Positions 1 to 11,702 of a DNA stretch of 64,000 bases are shown here, in pieces. The position numbers were made by a program, and so were the translations under genes. Position 1 is the first letter of the stretch. Each line of letters begins with the position of its first letter. The notes under the pieces are model-generated. The model worked only from the letters and a program-made list of their open reading frames with translations. It was not told where the DNA came from and did no database searches. This DNA is from Rhodotorula mucilaginosa (taxonomy: Eukaryota > Basidiomycota > Microbotryomycetes > Sporidiobolales > Sporidiobolaceae): the NCBI GenBank assembly GCA_034406715.1, contig CP137878.1:1-64000 (forward strand), written 5' to 3'.

Positions 1-2128
1 GGGAAGCGAAGTCCGGTCGGCTTGGCCATCGAGCACACGCCCCAGGCGCGGTCTCCGTACTCTTCGGCGAGGTGGCGAGCGACGTCGACCTGCGGGGCGC
101 GTAATAAAGGGAAGTCAGCAAGCGTACCCTGAACCCGAGCGAACACTTGGGCGCAAAAGAACTCGAGTAAAGAGAGGAAACGAACCTCGAGACCGAATTG
201 CTGCGAGTGCGGGAAACCAAAGGTTCAGCACAAGAGCACTCACAAAGACCCAACCACGGCCCAACCGACCTGGATCAGCTTGATAAACATGAGCTTGTTC
301 CACGCCTGGGACCCGACGAGCTGGACGTCCTTGGTGATGCACCCGCGCTCAGGCTTCAAGTCGTACTCTTTGACGGCGCGGTCGACCGTCTCTTCGGCCA
401 TGGCGCGGTACGTGGTCCACTTGCCACCGGCAATGGTCAACAACCCGGAGGGCGAAACATCGATCAAGTGGTTCCGGACGAGGGACTGCGTGTCCTTGGC
501 ATTCGGGTCCTTGACGAGCGGACGCAAACCCGACCACGCCGAGAGGACGTCACCGCGACGAACGCGCACATCCGACGAAAGGTACCCGCGAACTTCGTTC
601 AGGATAAACTCGATCTCTTCCTCCTTCGGGATCGGGTGCTGTTCGACCTGGGCGGGCGAGTCGGTCGTACCCGCGATCGTGTTCCCTTGCCACGGGAGGA
701 AAAAGATGACGCGACCGTCCGACGTGGCCGGGTCGATCAAGCCGATCTTGGCCGGCGCGTAGTAGTTCGGGAGGGTGATGTGGACGCCCGACGCCGGCGA
801 GACAATCTCCTGCACGGCTTGGTCGTCGAGCTTGCGCAGGCCGTCCGAGAACGGTCCGGTCGCGTTGATGACGCCCTGCGGACAGTCGGGCGCGCAACAC
901 AGAGTCAGTCAACCGGAAGCAGCCCGTTGAAAGTAAACGCAACTGCCGCGCACCTTGGACTTGGTCTCCCACTCGCGGCCGGTGAGGACGTCGCGCATCC
1001 TCGCGCCTTTGCACTTGCCGTCGGCGTCCTTGAGGAGTTCAATCACCTCGCAGTGGTTCGCGGCGACCGCTCCGTACTGGACGGCCGTCATGGCGAGGGC
1101 GACGTTCATGCGCGAGTCGTTGTGCTGGCCGTCGTAGTAGACGACGGCGCCCTTCAAGCCGTCCGACTTGAGCATCGGGAACGCCTCGAGGGCTTTGCCC
1201 TTGCCGAGGACGTACGACGACTCGAGGTTGGCGTTGCCGGCGAGGAAGTCGTACAGCTTGGTGCCGGCAAAGAAGTAGGGGATCTGCCAGTAGGTGTAGA
1301 CGGGGAGCATGATCGGCAACGAGTGACTGAGGTACGGGGCGGTGTGGAGGAACGTCTTGCGCTCGTGGAGGGCCTCGCGGACGAGCTTGTACTGCTCGTA
1401 GTCGAGTTCAAAGACGGCCTTTTGGAGGTACCGGACGCCGCCGTGGACGAGTTTCGTCGACTTGGACGACGTGCCTGGGGGTTTTGTGCGTGCGGGTCAG
1501 CTGGGGGTCAAGTCGACCTCGCTCGTGTATGACCACACGCACCGGAGGAAAAGTCGTCGCGCTCGACCATGGCGACGCGGAGACCGCGCGAGGCGGCATC
1601 GAGGGCGACGCCGGCTCCGGTCGCGCCTCCGCCGACGATCAGCAAGTCAAACTCGTCCTCCTGCTTGTCTGCGTCGCCCTTGCCCGCCGCGGACCCCGAA
1701 GTCTGGCCCGGCTGCGCCGACGGCGGTTCGTTCGTACTCTTGGTCGACCCGGAATCTTGCTGCCCGGCGTTCTGACCTCGGCGCGACTGCGACTCCTGCT
1801 CGGCGACGGCGTCGTCCGTACCCGAGTGGGAGACCTTGCGCGCGGGATCGCGTCCGTGAGCGGGGCAGCCGAGTTTCTGGAGCATCTCTTCGCGCGACGG
1901 CGGCGTCCACATGGTCGACGGGCGGTCGAGCGTGCCTTCGACCTGGGCGCCCTCCATGCGCAATGCCGAGTTGAAGTACAAGGCCTGGGCATCGATGTCA
2001 ACGTCGGCGCGGTCGGGCGAGGCGAGGTACGAGTAGACGCCGAGCGCGGGTGCCCCGAGGGCGAGCGAACTCGAGAGGATCGGCCTGCGCGTAAAGGTGC
2101 GGCGTCCCGCGGCAAAGAAGCGGGACAT
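1..2128 (-). CDS. GUT2: FAD-dependent glycerol-3-phosphate dehydrogenase, mitochondrial (3'-truncated by window edge)
   Basis: Oxidises glycerol-3-phosphate to dihydroxyacetone phosphate at the inner mitochondrial membrane, passing electrons to ubiquinone. Exons 2128-1543, 1474-954, 875-270, 200-186 and 89-1 join in one frame of about 605 codons and continue past position 1. The start [10 protein letters not shown] opens an Arg-rich presequence. It is followed by a Gln/Ser/Gly-rich insert, the dinucleotide fold [10 protein letters not shown], the motif [27 protein letters not shown], and the late block [19 protein letters not shown]. All are hallmarks of the Gut2/GlpD family. Exon 4 is only 15 nt (QFGLE) and sits behind a GTCGGT donor; its inclusion is needed to join FIKLIQ to [16 protein letters not shown]. 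The low-complexity insert near residues 75-125 is not typical of the family. The identity is secure; the C-terminus is outside the window. Confidence 0.95.
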
Positions 2129-4347
2129 GGTTGCGTAGGTGGTACTGGGAGACAGAGAGAGTCCCTCGGGGTGAAGAGGGCGAGAGAGAGTGGCGAGTCT
2201 GAGGCGTGGGTGACGCACTTCGAGAAACGCGGCGGGCGTGGTCTCTGTCTGGGGCCACACAGCGTGGGCATCTCTCTCGCAAAGCTTTTTACACGCGAAC
2301 GGTAGGCCTACAGACTGAAAGTCTCGCAGCGAGCCACGTCCTGGAAGAAGCTGGCTGCAGCTGGGCTCTACACCCCCCTGCGACTTTTAACACGTGCCTC
2401 GAGCTGCGTCGTTCGAAACTTTTCATCATCGAGCCCGCGTGCCCGAAAAAACTCGGCTTCCGGCCGGGAGAGGCGACTCTGACGCCCAGCTTGCTAGCTG
2501 GACGTACGCTTAGGCCGAGGAGTTCATAGTTCTCGTGAGCTCGTTACCTTATCCGCCAGCCAGCTGGTCTCCTCACCCGCGCGCGCGCACAGTGCAGCAC
2601 ATCCACCCAAACTCGAAAGCTGTCGTCGGAGAGTCGGCCCGACAGCGCAACGACAGCGACAAGTGACACGTCATCACCTCTGACGGGTTCTCGTCGACAA
2701 CACGTCGAGCTTGCGTCGAGCTCAAGGGAACCATACAAGCTGATAGCACAGTTTTGGAAGCTGGTCTCTTCAGCATGCTGGGCAGTATGCCTTGACAGGA
2801 ATGGAGAGAGGTGTCGGTCAAAGGAGCCAGCAGGCAGGAGAAGCGGCGCGCGAAGGGAAACACAAAACGGCTGAGCTTCTATGATACTCGGCAGTCTACA
2901 GCAAGATCAAAGCTCGGGAGGTTGTCATTGGCGTCAAGTTTGAGGGGCAGACAGTCGCAAGTAAGCTCCGGGCTGGCCGACCGTCCATACCTTGGAGCAA
3001 AAAGACAGAGGAAAAGCTCGCCTGAGCCTTGTTTTTCGCAGTCTCTCGGCTCCAGGGCTTACCCTAAGCTATCAGAACACAGCAGCAAGCAAGCTCAAGG
3101 CCGTCAGGAGCGAGCGTGCCCCCTATAATTAAGCCGGGAGAGCCGAGAACTCTCAGACCGTTTTCCCATCCGAGCGAGCCAGCCGTTTTTCCAGGGCGTC
3201 GTCGGGCGAGCGGCGGTAGCGACCACAAGCGATGTGACAGCTTGACTCTGTAGCCTGGACCCTTCTCTGAAGTCAAGGCAGGAAGCGTTGTGGTCGAGAG
3301 GAGCTAGAAACCCGGCCGCGGTGAAAAGAGCTTTGATCACCAGTTCCCGACTGAAAAGGGTTTGCGGGAAGGTGCATCACCTCCGCCTCGTGAGGAAGGT
3401 GGACCGGATCGGCGGATACACCCTCCAGGAGCGGGGGAACGAGTTGTTCAAAGTGAAGGAGCCGAGCTTGAGAAAACAGAGGCAGCGAAAAGGGTTTTGC
3501 CGATCTGAGACTGCCTTGACCACGAGACGATGTCGAGGTGGTCCACACCATGCCATAGTACCTCTCAGCTCAGCGAGTCGTAAAGATCGATCAGAGTGCG
3601 TGTAAAGCAGCCGAGCCCTCAGCAAGACGTGATTCCTCGAGCAAAAGTGCAAGTGGCGGTCGGAAAGAACTCGAGAGATGAACAGATGGCTGGTCGTCCC
3701 TGCGGTTCAAGTGCATGCTGCTTTGCGTGTGCGAGTCAAGTCGTCTCCCCCCGGCAACGTATCGCCGAATGGACCCGCTGTCGAGAGAAGCCTGGGAAGC
3801 GAGGGTGTTGACGAAAAGAGCGACAAGCTTGCACTCGACCCTCAGGACAGCCAAGAAGTGCCGATGCACAAGCCAAGGCAGTAATCGATATGTATCTTGC
3901 CCTGTGAGTGAGTCAGTGAGCGGGACTGACCGATTGATTTCTGCCGACGAGTTCCGCAGCAAGGTGAGGCGCGTGTTTCGGAGGAGGCGTCCACAGTCGA
4001 GACGTGAGCCTTGGCACCGCGGGATGGATCCGATGAACAGCCTCGAACAGCTGTGTAGTGCCGCCTAGCTTCGACTTTGGTGTAGACTCGGAGTGCCGAG
4101 AGTCGAGGTTGGATGATGACGAAGCCCAGAGGAGAGTAGCGGCGGCTCGGGCGGATGAGCATCGGATGAGGGCATGGACGATAGCCGTTCAGAACATACA
4201 CACCTCATACAGCCAGCGAGTCTATAGCTGAGTGAGCGGTGTCCGGCCCAGCCGAGCCGGAGTCGACTTGCACCGCCACACTCGACCTCGCTCGCCTCGT
4301 CCTCGTCCAGCAACACCCTTGAGCTGCAAGAGACCCGGAGTGCAGAG
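2129..4347. other. Long intergenic region between divergent GUT2 and AKR1
   Basis: About 2.2 kb without a supportable gene, the longest such stretch here. Only short unspliceable ORFs are present, with no recognisable domain or consistent splice signals. It holds the promoters and 5' leaders of GUT2 (leftward) and AKR1 (rightward). A short CG/CA-rich run lies near 2577-2592. I found no tRNA-like internal promoter pair. An unannotated non-coding transcript cannot be excluded. Confidence 0.5.
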
Positions 4348-7081
4348 ATGGCGAGCCATCCCACGCAGGCCACCGAGCCCGACCCACCTGACCGCGATCA
4401 AGAGGCACCCACACCCTTGCACCTCGCCGCCCAGCAAGGCGATCTCGACACGCTGTACCGCTTGCTCGACCATCCGGACGACCGGACGACGACGGCTGCA
4501 GACCCCGACGCCCAGGGGATCACGCCCCTGCACTGGGCCGCCATCAACTCGCACATCCTCTTCTGCAAGGCCCTCCTCGAACGCGGCGCCGAACCCGACC
4601 TCCGCGGCGGTGAACTCGCCGCCACCCCGTTGATGTGGGCCGCGAGACAGGGGCACCTCGCCGTCGTCCACTTGCTGATCAAGTACGGCGCCGACCCGAC
4701 CCTGACCGACTCGCAGCAGTTCAACGCCCTGCACCTCGCCGTCCACTCGTCGAGCGCCTTCCTCGTCGCCTACCTGCTCAACACCTTGCAACCCTTGGCC
4801 GTCGACGCACAAGATCCAGAAGGTCACACCGCCCTCGCCTGGGCTTGCTACCAAGGCGACGCCATCAGCGTCCAACTCTTGCTCGGAGCCGGCGCCGACG
4901 TCCTCAAAACCGATCATGCGGGTTTGACCCCGCTCCACTGGGCCGTCACCAAGGGCAACTCGACCTGCATCCGTCACGTCGTCCAAGCCGGTGCCGACCT
5001 CCACGCCCGCACGCACGAAGGCAAGACCGCCCGCGAAATGGCGATCGAGTTGAAATCCCTCCCCGCGTACGAACGCGCCCTCGTCGAAGCCGGACTCGAC
5101 CCCCTCACCGGCAGACCGCAGCAAGATGTCCCTTTCAAAACCCCTTCCCGCACCAACCTGGCCATCTTTGTCGTCGTCGGCGTGGCATTCGGCGTCATGT
5201 TCGAGACGTGGGCCCTCTTGCCCTGGTACTCGAGCGTGATCCTCGTCGCCGCCGAAGCCTACGCCATGCACCACCTCGTCTCGCGCGTCATCCTCGGGGT
5301 GCGATCGACTCCCAAGCACGCACACCACGGCCATTCACACGGCCATGGCCATGGCCATGCGCACGGACACGGACATGGGAGCGAACGCGTCACCAAGAGC
5401 GCCTACTTGTGCGCCGTCATCACCGCCAGCCTCGCCTGGGTCTTTTACGTCTGGGTGACCCGCATCGTGCTCCGTGAGTCCGGCGGCAAGCGTACGGTGG
5501 GCGTTTCTACTTGCTAACTCGGCAAGAACCCCCCGCGCCCGCCGCAGAATTGTCGGGCTACTCGATCACCTCCCCCCTGTTTGCGCTCCTGTTCCTCTCG
5601 TGTTGCTACAACTTTTTCCGCGCCATCACCCTCGACCCGGGAACCGTGCGCGGTCCGAAACCTGGCTCGGAGGAACTCAAAGAGGCGAGTTCTCGTCGGC
5701 ATGGGGCGATGGAGGGAGGCTCTCCTTACTGATGCATGAACGGATGGTGGCTCATGCTTGCGCAGGTCATCGAAGATATGGTCGAGAGCGGCAGCTTTAA
5801 CGGGATCAACTTTTGTCTCGCGTGCATGGTGAATTCTTTGTCCGCTCACCGGTTTCATCAACCTAACTCGGCCTCGAAAGCTGATGACCGCCGTCACGCC
5901 CAGGTCCGGAGACCGCTCCGCTCGAAACACTCGTTCGCGACCGATCGCTGCGTCGCCAAGTTTGACCAGTGAGGCGCAAACCCGTGAATGCGAACGAGCA
6001 CCAGACTGACGACCGACGCTCACAGCTACTGCCCTTGGGTATGGAACGATGGTGGGTTCCCCCAGCATGTCTCCAAGAGGGCATCCTTCGACTGACCCGG
6101 CCCCGAACGGCGAAAACGCCAACAGTCGGCGTCAACAACCACCGACAGTTTTTGCTCTTTGTCGCGTCGCTCGTCGGCGGCGTGCTGCTCTTTGCGCGAC
6201 TCACTTGGGCCTGTGAGTCGGTCGAATCAGCCGCTTTCCAGAAGAAGGAAAACCCCAGTTTAAACACCGCCCGCCCACTGGCCGCAGACTTTTACGAAAA
6301 GGCGCCCGACCTCTCCCCCGACGCGTACTGCCCCGCCCTCGTCCCGACTCTGGTCTGCACCGCAACGACCTACGACCCGTTCGCGTTTGCCGTCTCGTCC
6401 TGGGCGTGCTTGCAACTGACGTGGACCGTGATCCTGCTCGGCGCTCAACTGTGGCAAGTCGCGAGGCAGATGACGACCCTCGAGGTGTCGAACGTTGGCC
6501 GGTATGGCTACATGGGGGGTAAACCGAGCATGACGGCTGCGAGTCAGTTTGGCGCGATCGACAAGTTCCAGACCGGATCCGGTTCCTCCACCCCGAGCAG
6601 CGGCGACGACCCGGTCTCGTTGGCGCACGCGCCTCGTCTTCCGGACGAAAAGAAGGGCACCTTCTCCTACCTCCTCAAACTGCTCGGCCTCGACCGCTTC
6701 ACCTCGCGCGGGAAAGCCATCTCGGGCCTCGCGCACGCCACCCGCGGGGACGTCACGAACCCGTTCGACCTCGGTGTGCGTTCGAACTGTGTCGATTTTT
6801 GGACAAGGGGGAAAGAGTTGGGGGTCGAGTATGAGAGGTTGTTTGAGATTCCGGAGGCGGGGAGGGGTGGGTTCAGGCGCGTGGTGGCGGAACGGAAACG
6901 GCGTGAGCGGGAGGAGGCGCAAGACGGTGCACATGGACCGGTGTCGCTTGGGTCGAGTTCGAATGCACCACCGCACGATGTCGGGTTGGCGAGGTTGCTG
7001 GCGGGGATGAAGCGCAAGATGCGGATGGGCTACGGGTCGTCGTCGCCGTACGAACGGGTGGCCAACGATCCGCCCGTGTAA
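4348..7081 (+). CDS. AKR1: Ankyrin-repeat palmitoyltransferase of the DHHC family
   Basis: S-acyltransferase that palmitoylates cysteines of client proteins at the Golgi/endosome; yeast Akr1 modifies the Yck kinases and acts in pheromone signalling and endocytosis. Exons 4348-5473, 5548-5684, 5766-5828, 5904-5968, 6026-6051, 6126-6212 and 6288-7081 give 765 aa. Six ankyrin repeats fill residues about 20-235 (TPLHLAAQQGDLDTLYRLL, TPLHWAVTKGNS and others). Two hydrophobic segments follow, then a His/Gly-rich loop near residues 330-350, two more membrane segments, and the cysteine-rich domain NFCLACMVRRPLRSKHS ending in DHYCPWVWNDVGVNNH. DHYC in place of DHHC is the Akr1-type variant; its His codon is split by the intron 5969-6025. 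The intron after 5684 appears to use a GC donor. The intron 6213-6287 is 75 nt and open in frame, so retention would add 25 residues. The ATG chosen is the first in frame and precedes the repeats directly. Confidence 0.93.
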
Positions 7082-7737
7082 AGAGGATCCCTTTCTCTCT
7101 CTTTTTGTTGTCAATATATATCTCATTCAGCGTCAACCTTTTCGTTGGCAAGTTTGACTGGACTTGTAATGAAAGTTACAAGAGGACGAAGAGATTGAAG
7201 TCGCGACTTCGGCGCTTCGACTCTGGACCTTCTGACCGACAGCTTCGTCAGGCTGGGCTCGGATACGAGGCAGTGACAGGTCCCGATACAGCTACACGGT
7301 CTCGCCTCGCCTGCCCGACCCGCGAGCCTTGACTTTGCCGCCGTCCACGACCCGCGTCATCATCGTTCAACAGCTCGACGGCGACGAACACGCTCGACAG
7401 GCAGGGAGAGAACGGCCACGGCGAGGGACCCTCATACTGCGTGAGTACGCTCGGTAAGCCAGCCACCCACAGAGCCAAAGAGGGGAGCCGAGTCATGCTG
7501 TCATCGCCGCTGGTCGCGGTGGGGCGGACAAGCAACTCCAACAGACAGCGCTCTACTGAGGCCGTGTGACGAGCCTGGAAATTGCGCTGGAACTGACTCG
7601 CGCCCGTACGTCTGTCCAGGCGCTCGTCCCAGGTCGATCGCGACAACTTGCCCCTCGTCCTCGTCGACCACTTTCGCTCCCAACTCAAACCGCCTAGCTT
7701 AGCCAACTTAGAACCACTTACAAGGAAGGATCCCACC
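7082..7737. other. Intergenic region: AKR1 3' end and RAD3 promoter
   Basis: About 650 bp. The start is AT-rich (TATATAT near 7115) and CT-rich just downstream of the AKR1 stop, as expected of a fungal 3' UTR. The remainder is the presumed promoter and leader of RAD3. No gene is supported here. Confidence 0.5.
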
Positions 7738-10700
7738 ATGAAGTTCCTACTCGACGATATGGAGTTTGTCTTTCCGTACGACAAGATGTACCCGGAGCAG
7801 TACAGCTACGTCTGCGACCTCAAACGCAGCCTCGATGCCCACGTCCGTCCCTCTGCTGCGTGATTCCTAGATACCCATACTGACGCCGCACCCCCAACAG
7901 GGCCACTGCGTCCTCGAGATGCCGTCCGGAACCGGAAAGACCGTCTCTTTGCTGTCCCTCATCGTCGCATACCAATATGTGCGTCCAAGTCGTTTGGCCA
8001 AAATAGCCGCGCCTAACCCTCTGCAAACTTACTAAAGCCTCGCCCGGCAGCACGAGCGCAAGATGGGTCGACCGGAGCGGAAACTCATCTACTGCTCGCG
8101 AACCGTACCCGAAATCGAGAAAGCCCTCGCCGAGCTGAAGCGACTCATGCAGTACCGGTGAGGCTCCGACTCCTATTACACTCTGACACTGAGTGCTCTA
8201 CTAAGTTCACAGCGGCCACCCCCAGCCGCGAAGTGTACGGCATCGACGACGGCGACTTTCTCGGCCTCGGACTCTCGTCGCGCAAAAACTTGTGCATCCA
8301 CCCTTCGGTCCGGCACGAGAAGAAGGGGAAGGCGGTCGACGCGAGGTGTCGAGACATGACGAGTAGCGTCGCCAAGGCGAGGCATGAACAGGATCCCGGC
8401 TCGGTTGAGCTGTGCTCGTTTCACGAGGTGCGCGCCCGGCCGTAGCAGTTTTTTCGCTTTCCCTTCCTCCGAGCTGGAACTGACTGGCCCTTTTGGACGG
8501 AGTAGAACCTCGGCGAACTCGAGCCGGATCACTTGCTGCCGACGGGAGTGCATACCCTCGAAGACGTGAAGGCGTACGGCCAGGAGCACGGAATCTGTCC
8601 GTACTTTGCAATTCGGCGCATGGTGAGTTGGGCTTAGCTGCCTTACGATATCGACAGTGCACAACAGCTGGCTGCTACACGCACTATCTGCACCTCCATC
8701 GGTGTAAATGGCTGTCACTCCGCCCAACCCATCACTGACAAGCTGCCTCCGCCTCGCAACGCAGTTCATGCACGCCAACGTCATCATCTACTCGTTCCAC
8801 TACCTCCTCGACCCAAAAGTCGCCGAACAAGTCTCGAAGCACATGAGCAAAGACTCGATCGTCGTCTTTGACGAGGCGCACAACATTGGTGAGTCTTTGC
8901 CGACTTGGCATCCTCGCAGGCGCTCTACCCGAAAAAATGGAAAGCTGACTAGAATATGAACACTCCCGTCAGACAACGTCTGCATCGAGTCTCTCTCGAT
9001 CGACTTGACTCGCCCGATGCTCGACACGGCTGCGCGCAACGTCGAGACTCTGACCGAAAAGATTGCCGAGTGCGTCGTTGCCTCTCTCACCTGTCAAAGC
9101 TGCCGGTCAAAATTCATGCCCGAGTACCACAACCACCCAGGATCAAAGAAAAGGACGCGTCCAAGCTCGAAGATGAGTATCGACGGCTCGTGGAAGGCCT
9201 GCAACAGAGCGAGGAGAATGTCGAAGACGAGGACTTTATGGCCAACCCGAGTGAGTCAGGAATGTGACGCCGGCTCGAATCACACGGCTCACACACGGTA
9301 TACTGCAGCACTGCCACAGGATCTGCTTCAAGAAGCCGTACCGGGCAACATCCGCCGCGCCGAACATTTCACGGCGTTCCTCGCTCGTTTCGTCGAGTAT
9401 CTCAAGGTCAGTCCAGACCGTTCCCCTCTATTCGGACATCTTTCTCATCACAGTCCGTCGCACAGACCCGCATGCGAGTCCTGCACGTCGTCGCCGAAAC
9501 GCCCTTGTCGTTCCTGCAGCACTTGCGCGACATCACCTTTATCGAACGGAAACCCCTCAAGTAAGGTCTCTTTCGAAACCCTCGCAGCGAAATGGATGCC
9601 AACTCTGGAGAACTCCTACAGATTCTGCGCAGAACGCCTCTCCTCCTTGGTCCGGACGCTCGAGCTGACCCGGATCGACGAGTTTTCCGCGCTGCAAAAA
9701 GTCGCGGCGTTTGCCACCTTGGTCGCCACCTACCACGAGGGTGAGCCCGATCAAACCACACACGAAAGATTGGCCAACTGACCCAGACGAATGGACAGGC
9801 TTCCGACTCTTGCTCGAGCCGTTCGAGACGGACAATGCCACCGTGCCGAATCCAGTCTTTCACCTCGTCTGCCTCGACGCGTCCCTCGCCATCGCACCCG
9901 TCTTTGAGCGCTTCTCCTCGGTTGTCATCACTTCGGGGACGCTTTCTCCACTCGACATGTACCCCAAGATGCTCCGGTTCGATGCGACCGTCCTCGAATC
10001 TTATGTCATGACGCTCACGCGAGACTGTTTCCTGCCCTTGGTGCGTGAACCGTGGGCTTTGGGCCAAAAACTTACGATGCTGACCGGTGATTGCAGGTCG
10101 TCACGCGCGGCTCTGACCAAGTCGAGATCTCGTCGCGGTTCGAAGTCCGAAACGATCCGGCCGTCGTGCGCAACTTTGGCACGCTCCTCGTCGAGTACTG
10201 CAAAGCGGTTCCGGACGGCGTCGTCGCCTTCTTCCCGTCGTACCTGTACATGGAGAGTATCGTGTCGGCCTGGAACGAAATGGTGAGGCGCCAGAATCGC
10301 AAGGTGTTTCTGGGATCACCGCTGACGAGGGCCGACTCGAACACAGGGAATCTTGAACGAGGTCCTCAAGTACAAGCTCATCTTTATCGAGACGCCCGAC
10401 GCGGTCGAGACGAGTGCGGCTCTGGAGAATTACAGACGGGTCAGTCATGGCGATCAGGTCACCCTGAACGTCGGAAGCTGACACAGCACATGCAGGCCTG
10501 CGACAACGGCCGCGGCGCTGTTCTCTTGTCGGTCGCTCGAGGCAAGGTGTCGGAAGGGATCGATTTCGACCACAACTACGGACGCGCCGTCATCATGTTT
10601 GGCATCCCGTATCAGGTCCGTGGCCCCTTTTTCCGTCGAGGCCGCTTCTGAAACTGACCTTGATCCCCCATTCGCAGTACACCGAATCGCGCATCCTGAA

Positions 10701-11660
10701 GGCTCGCCTCGAGTTCCTCCGCGACACGTACCGGATCCGCGAGAACGACTTTCTCACCTTTGACGCGATGCGACACGCTGCCCAATGCGTCGGACGAGTA
10801 CTGCGCGGAAAGACCGACTACGGGCTCATGATCTTTGCCGACAAGGTGGGTCGGTGGTTCTTTCCAACCGCGCAACAAACAGCTAACGCTTTACCCCCGT
10901 CGCAGCGCTTTGCCAAGCAGGACAAGGTGAGCAGCCTCCCTGTGGAAATTCTGACCGCTCAGAAACTGACCACGAAAACACGGACTCGCAGCGCAACAAG
11001 CTGCCCAAGTGGATCGGCCAGTACATCAAAGACTCGGACACAAACCTCGCAACCGACGTCGCGATCGCTCACTCGAAACGCTTCCTGCGCGCCATGGCTC
11101 AGCCGTTCGAGCAAAGCACCAAGTCGCTGTGGGGCATCGAAGAGGTGAGTCTGCTCGCAGTTTGTCTTCGCTGCGATAGTCACTGACGACCGCACCCGCA
11201 GATCCTCGACAAGCAGCGCGGCATCGAGCCGGACCAGCATCCCGACGATGCCGCCATAACCGAAGCGCAGGCTCAGCACGAGGCCGAGATGGACGCCGAA
11301 GCGGAGGCTGCTGCGATCGAAGCTGCCGAGGCGGAAGCGTATGCTGCCCGTGCCGGAGCCAACGGAACGAACGGCCACGCGAACGGGGGCGGCGACGACG
11401 TGCAAATGGACGACGACTTTGGCGGGATCGACGACGAGGCTCTCGCCGCGATGGAAATGCCGCAACCCGACAACCACTTTGACCTCCCGATGCCGCCACC
11501 GCCACCGATGTTCCAGGACGGCGAGGACGGCGAGGACTTTTCCCTTCCGGAACCCCCGGCCGGATTTGGCGCGCTGCCCGAACCGCCCTCGGAATTCGGC
11601 TCGCTTCCGGAACCGCCACCGCAATTTGGCGCACCCCCGCCACCGCACAATGACTCTTGA
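7738..11660 (+). CDS. RAD3: TFIIH / nucleotide-excision-repair 5'-3' DNA helicase XPD
   Basis: ATP-dependent helicase subunit of TFIIH that opens DNA around lesions during repair. Nineteen exons (first 7738-7842, last 11202-11660) join without a frame break into 897 aa. Visible in order: [22 protein letters not shown], Walker [15 protein letters not shown], the iron-sulphur cysteines in [19 protein letters not shown] and GICPYF, the DEAH box [17 protein letters not shown], the Arch segment [57 protein letters not shown], and motif [14 protein letters not shown]. Exon 17 (10906-10926) is a 21-nt microexon encoding RFAKQDK. The acceptor before TRMRV could be 9453 or 9465, 12 nt apart and both in frame. 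The last about 140 residues are an Ala/Glu-rich then Pro/Phe-rich tail that makes the protein longer than yeast Rad3 (778 aa). The stop lies 42 bp from the stop of the convergent gene. Confidence 0.97.
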
Positions 11661-11702
11661 CCGCCCCAAAGTACTCTACTGTTGTTGTCAAGTCGTACAA
11701 TC

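Noticed and set aside
198-1532. 444-codon plus-strand ORF
   Set aside because: It lies opposite GUT2 exons, whose family motifs are unmistakable. Long antisense ORFs are expected at this GC content.
2401-2440. B-box-like GTTCGAAAC suggesting a tRNA
   Set aside because: No matching A box or cloverleaf arms could be drawn around it.
4222-5334. 370-codon minus-strand ORF
   Set aside because: Antisense shadow of the AKR1 ankyrin exon, with no domain character.
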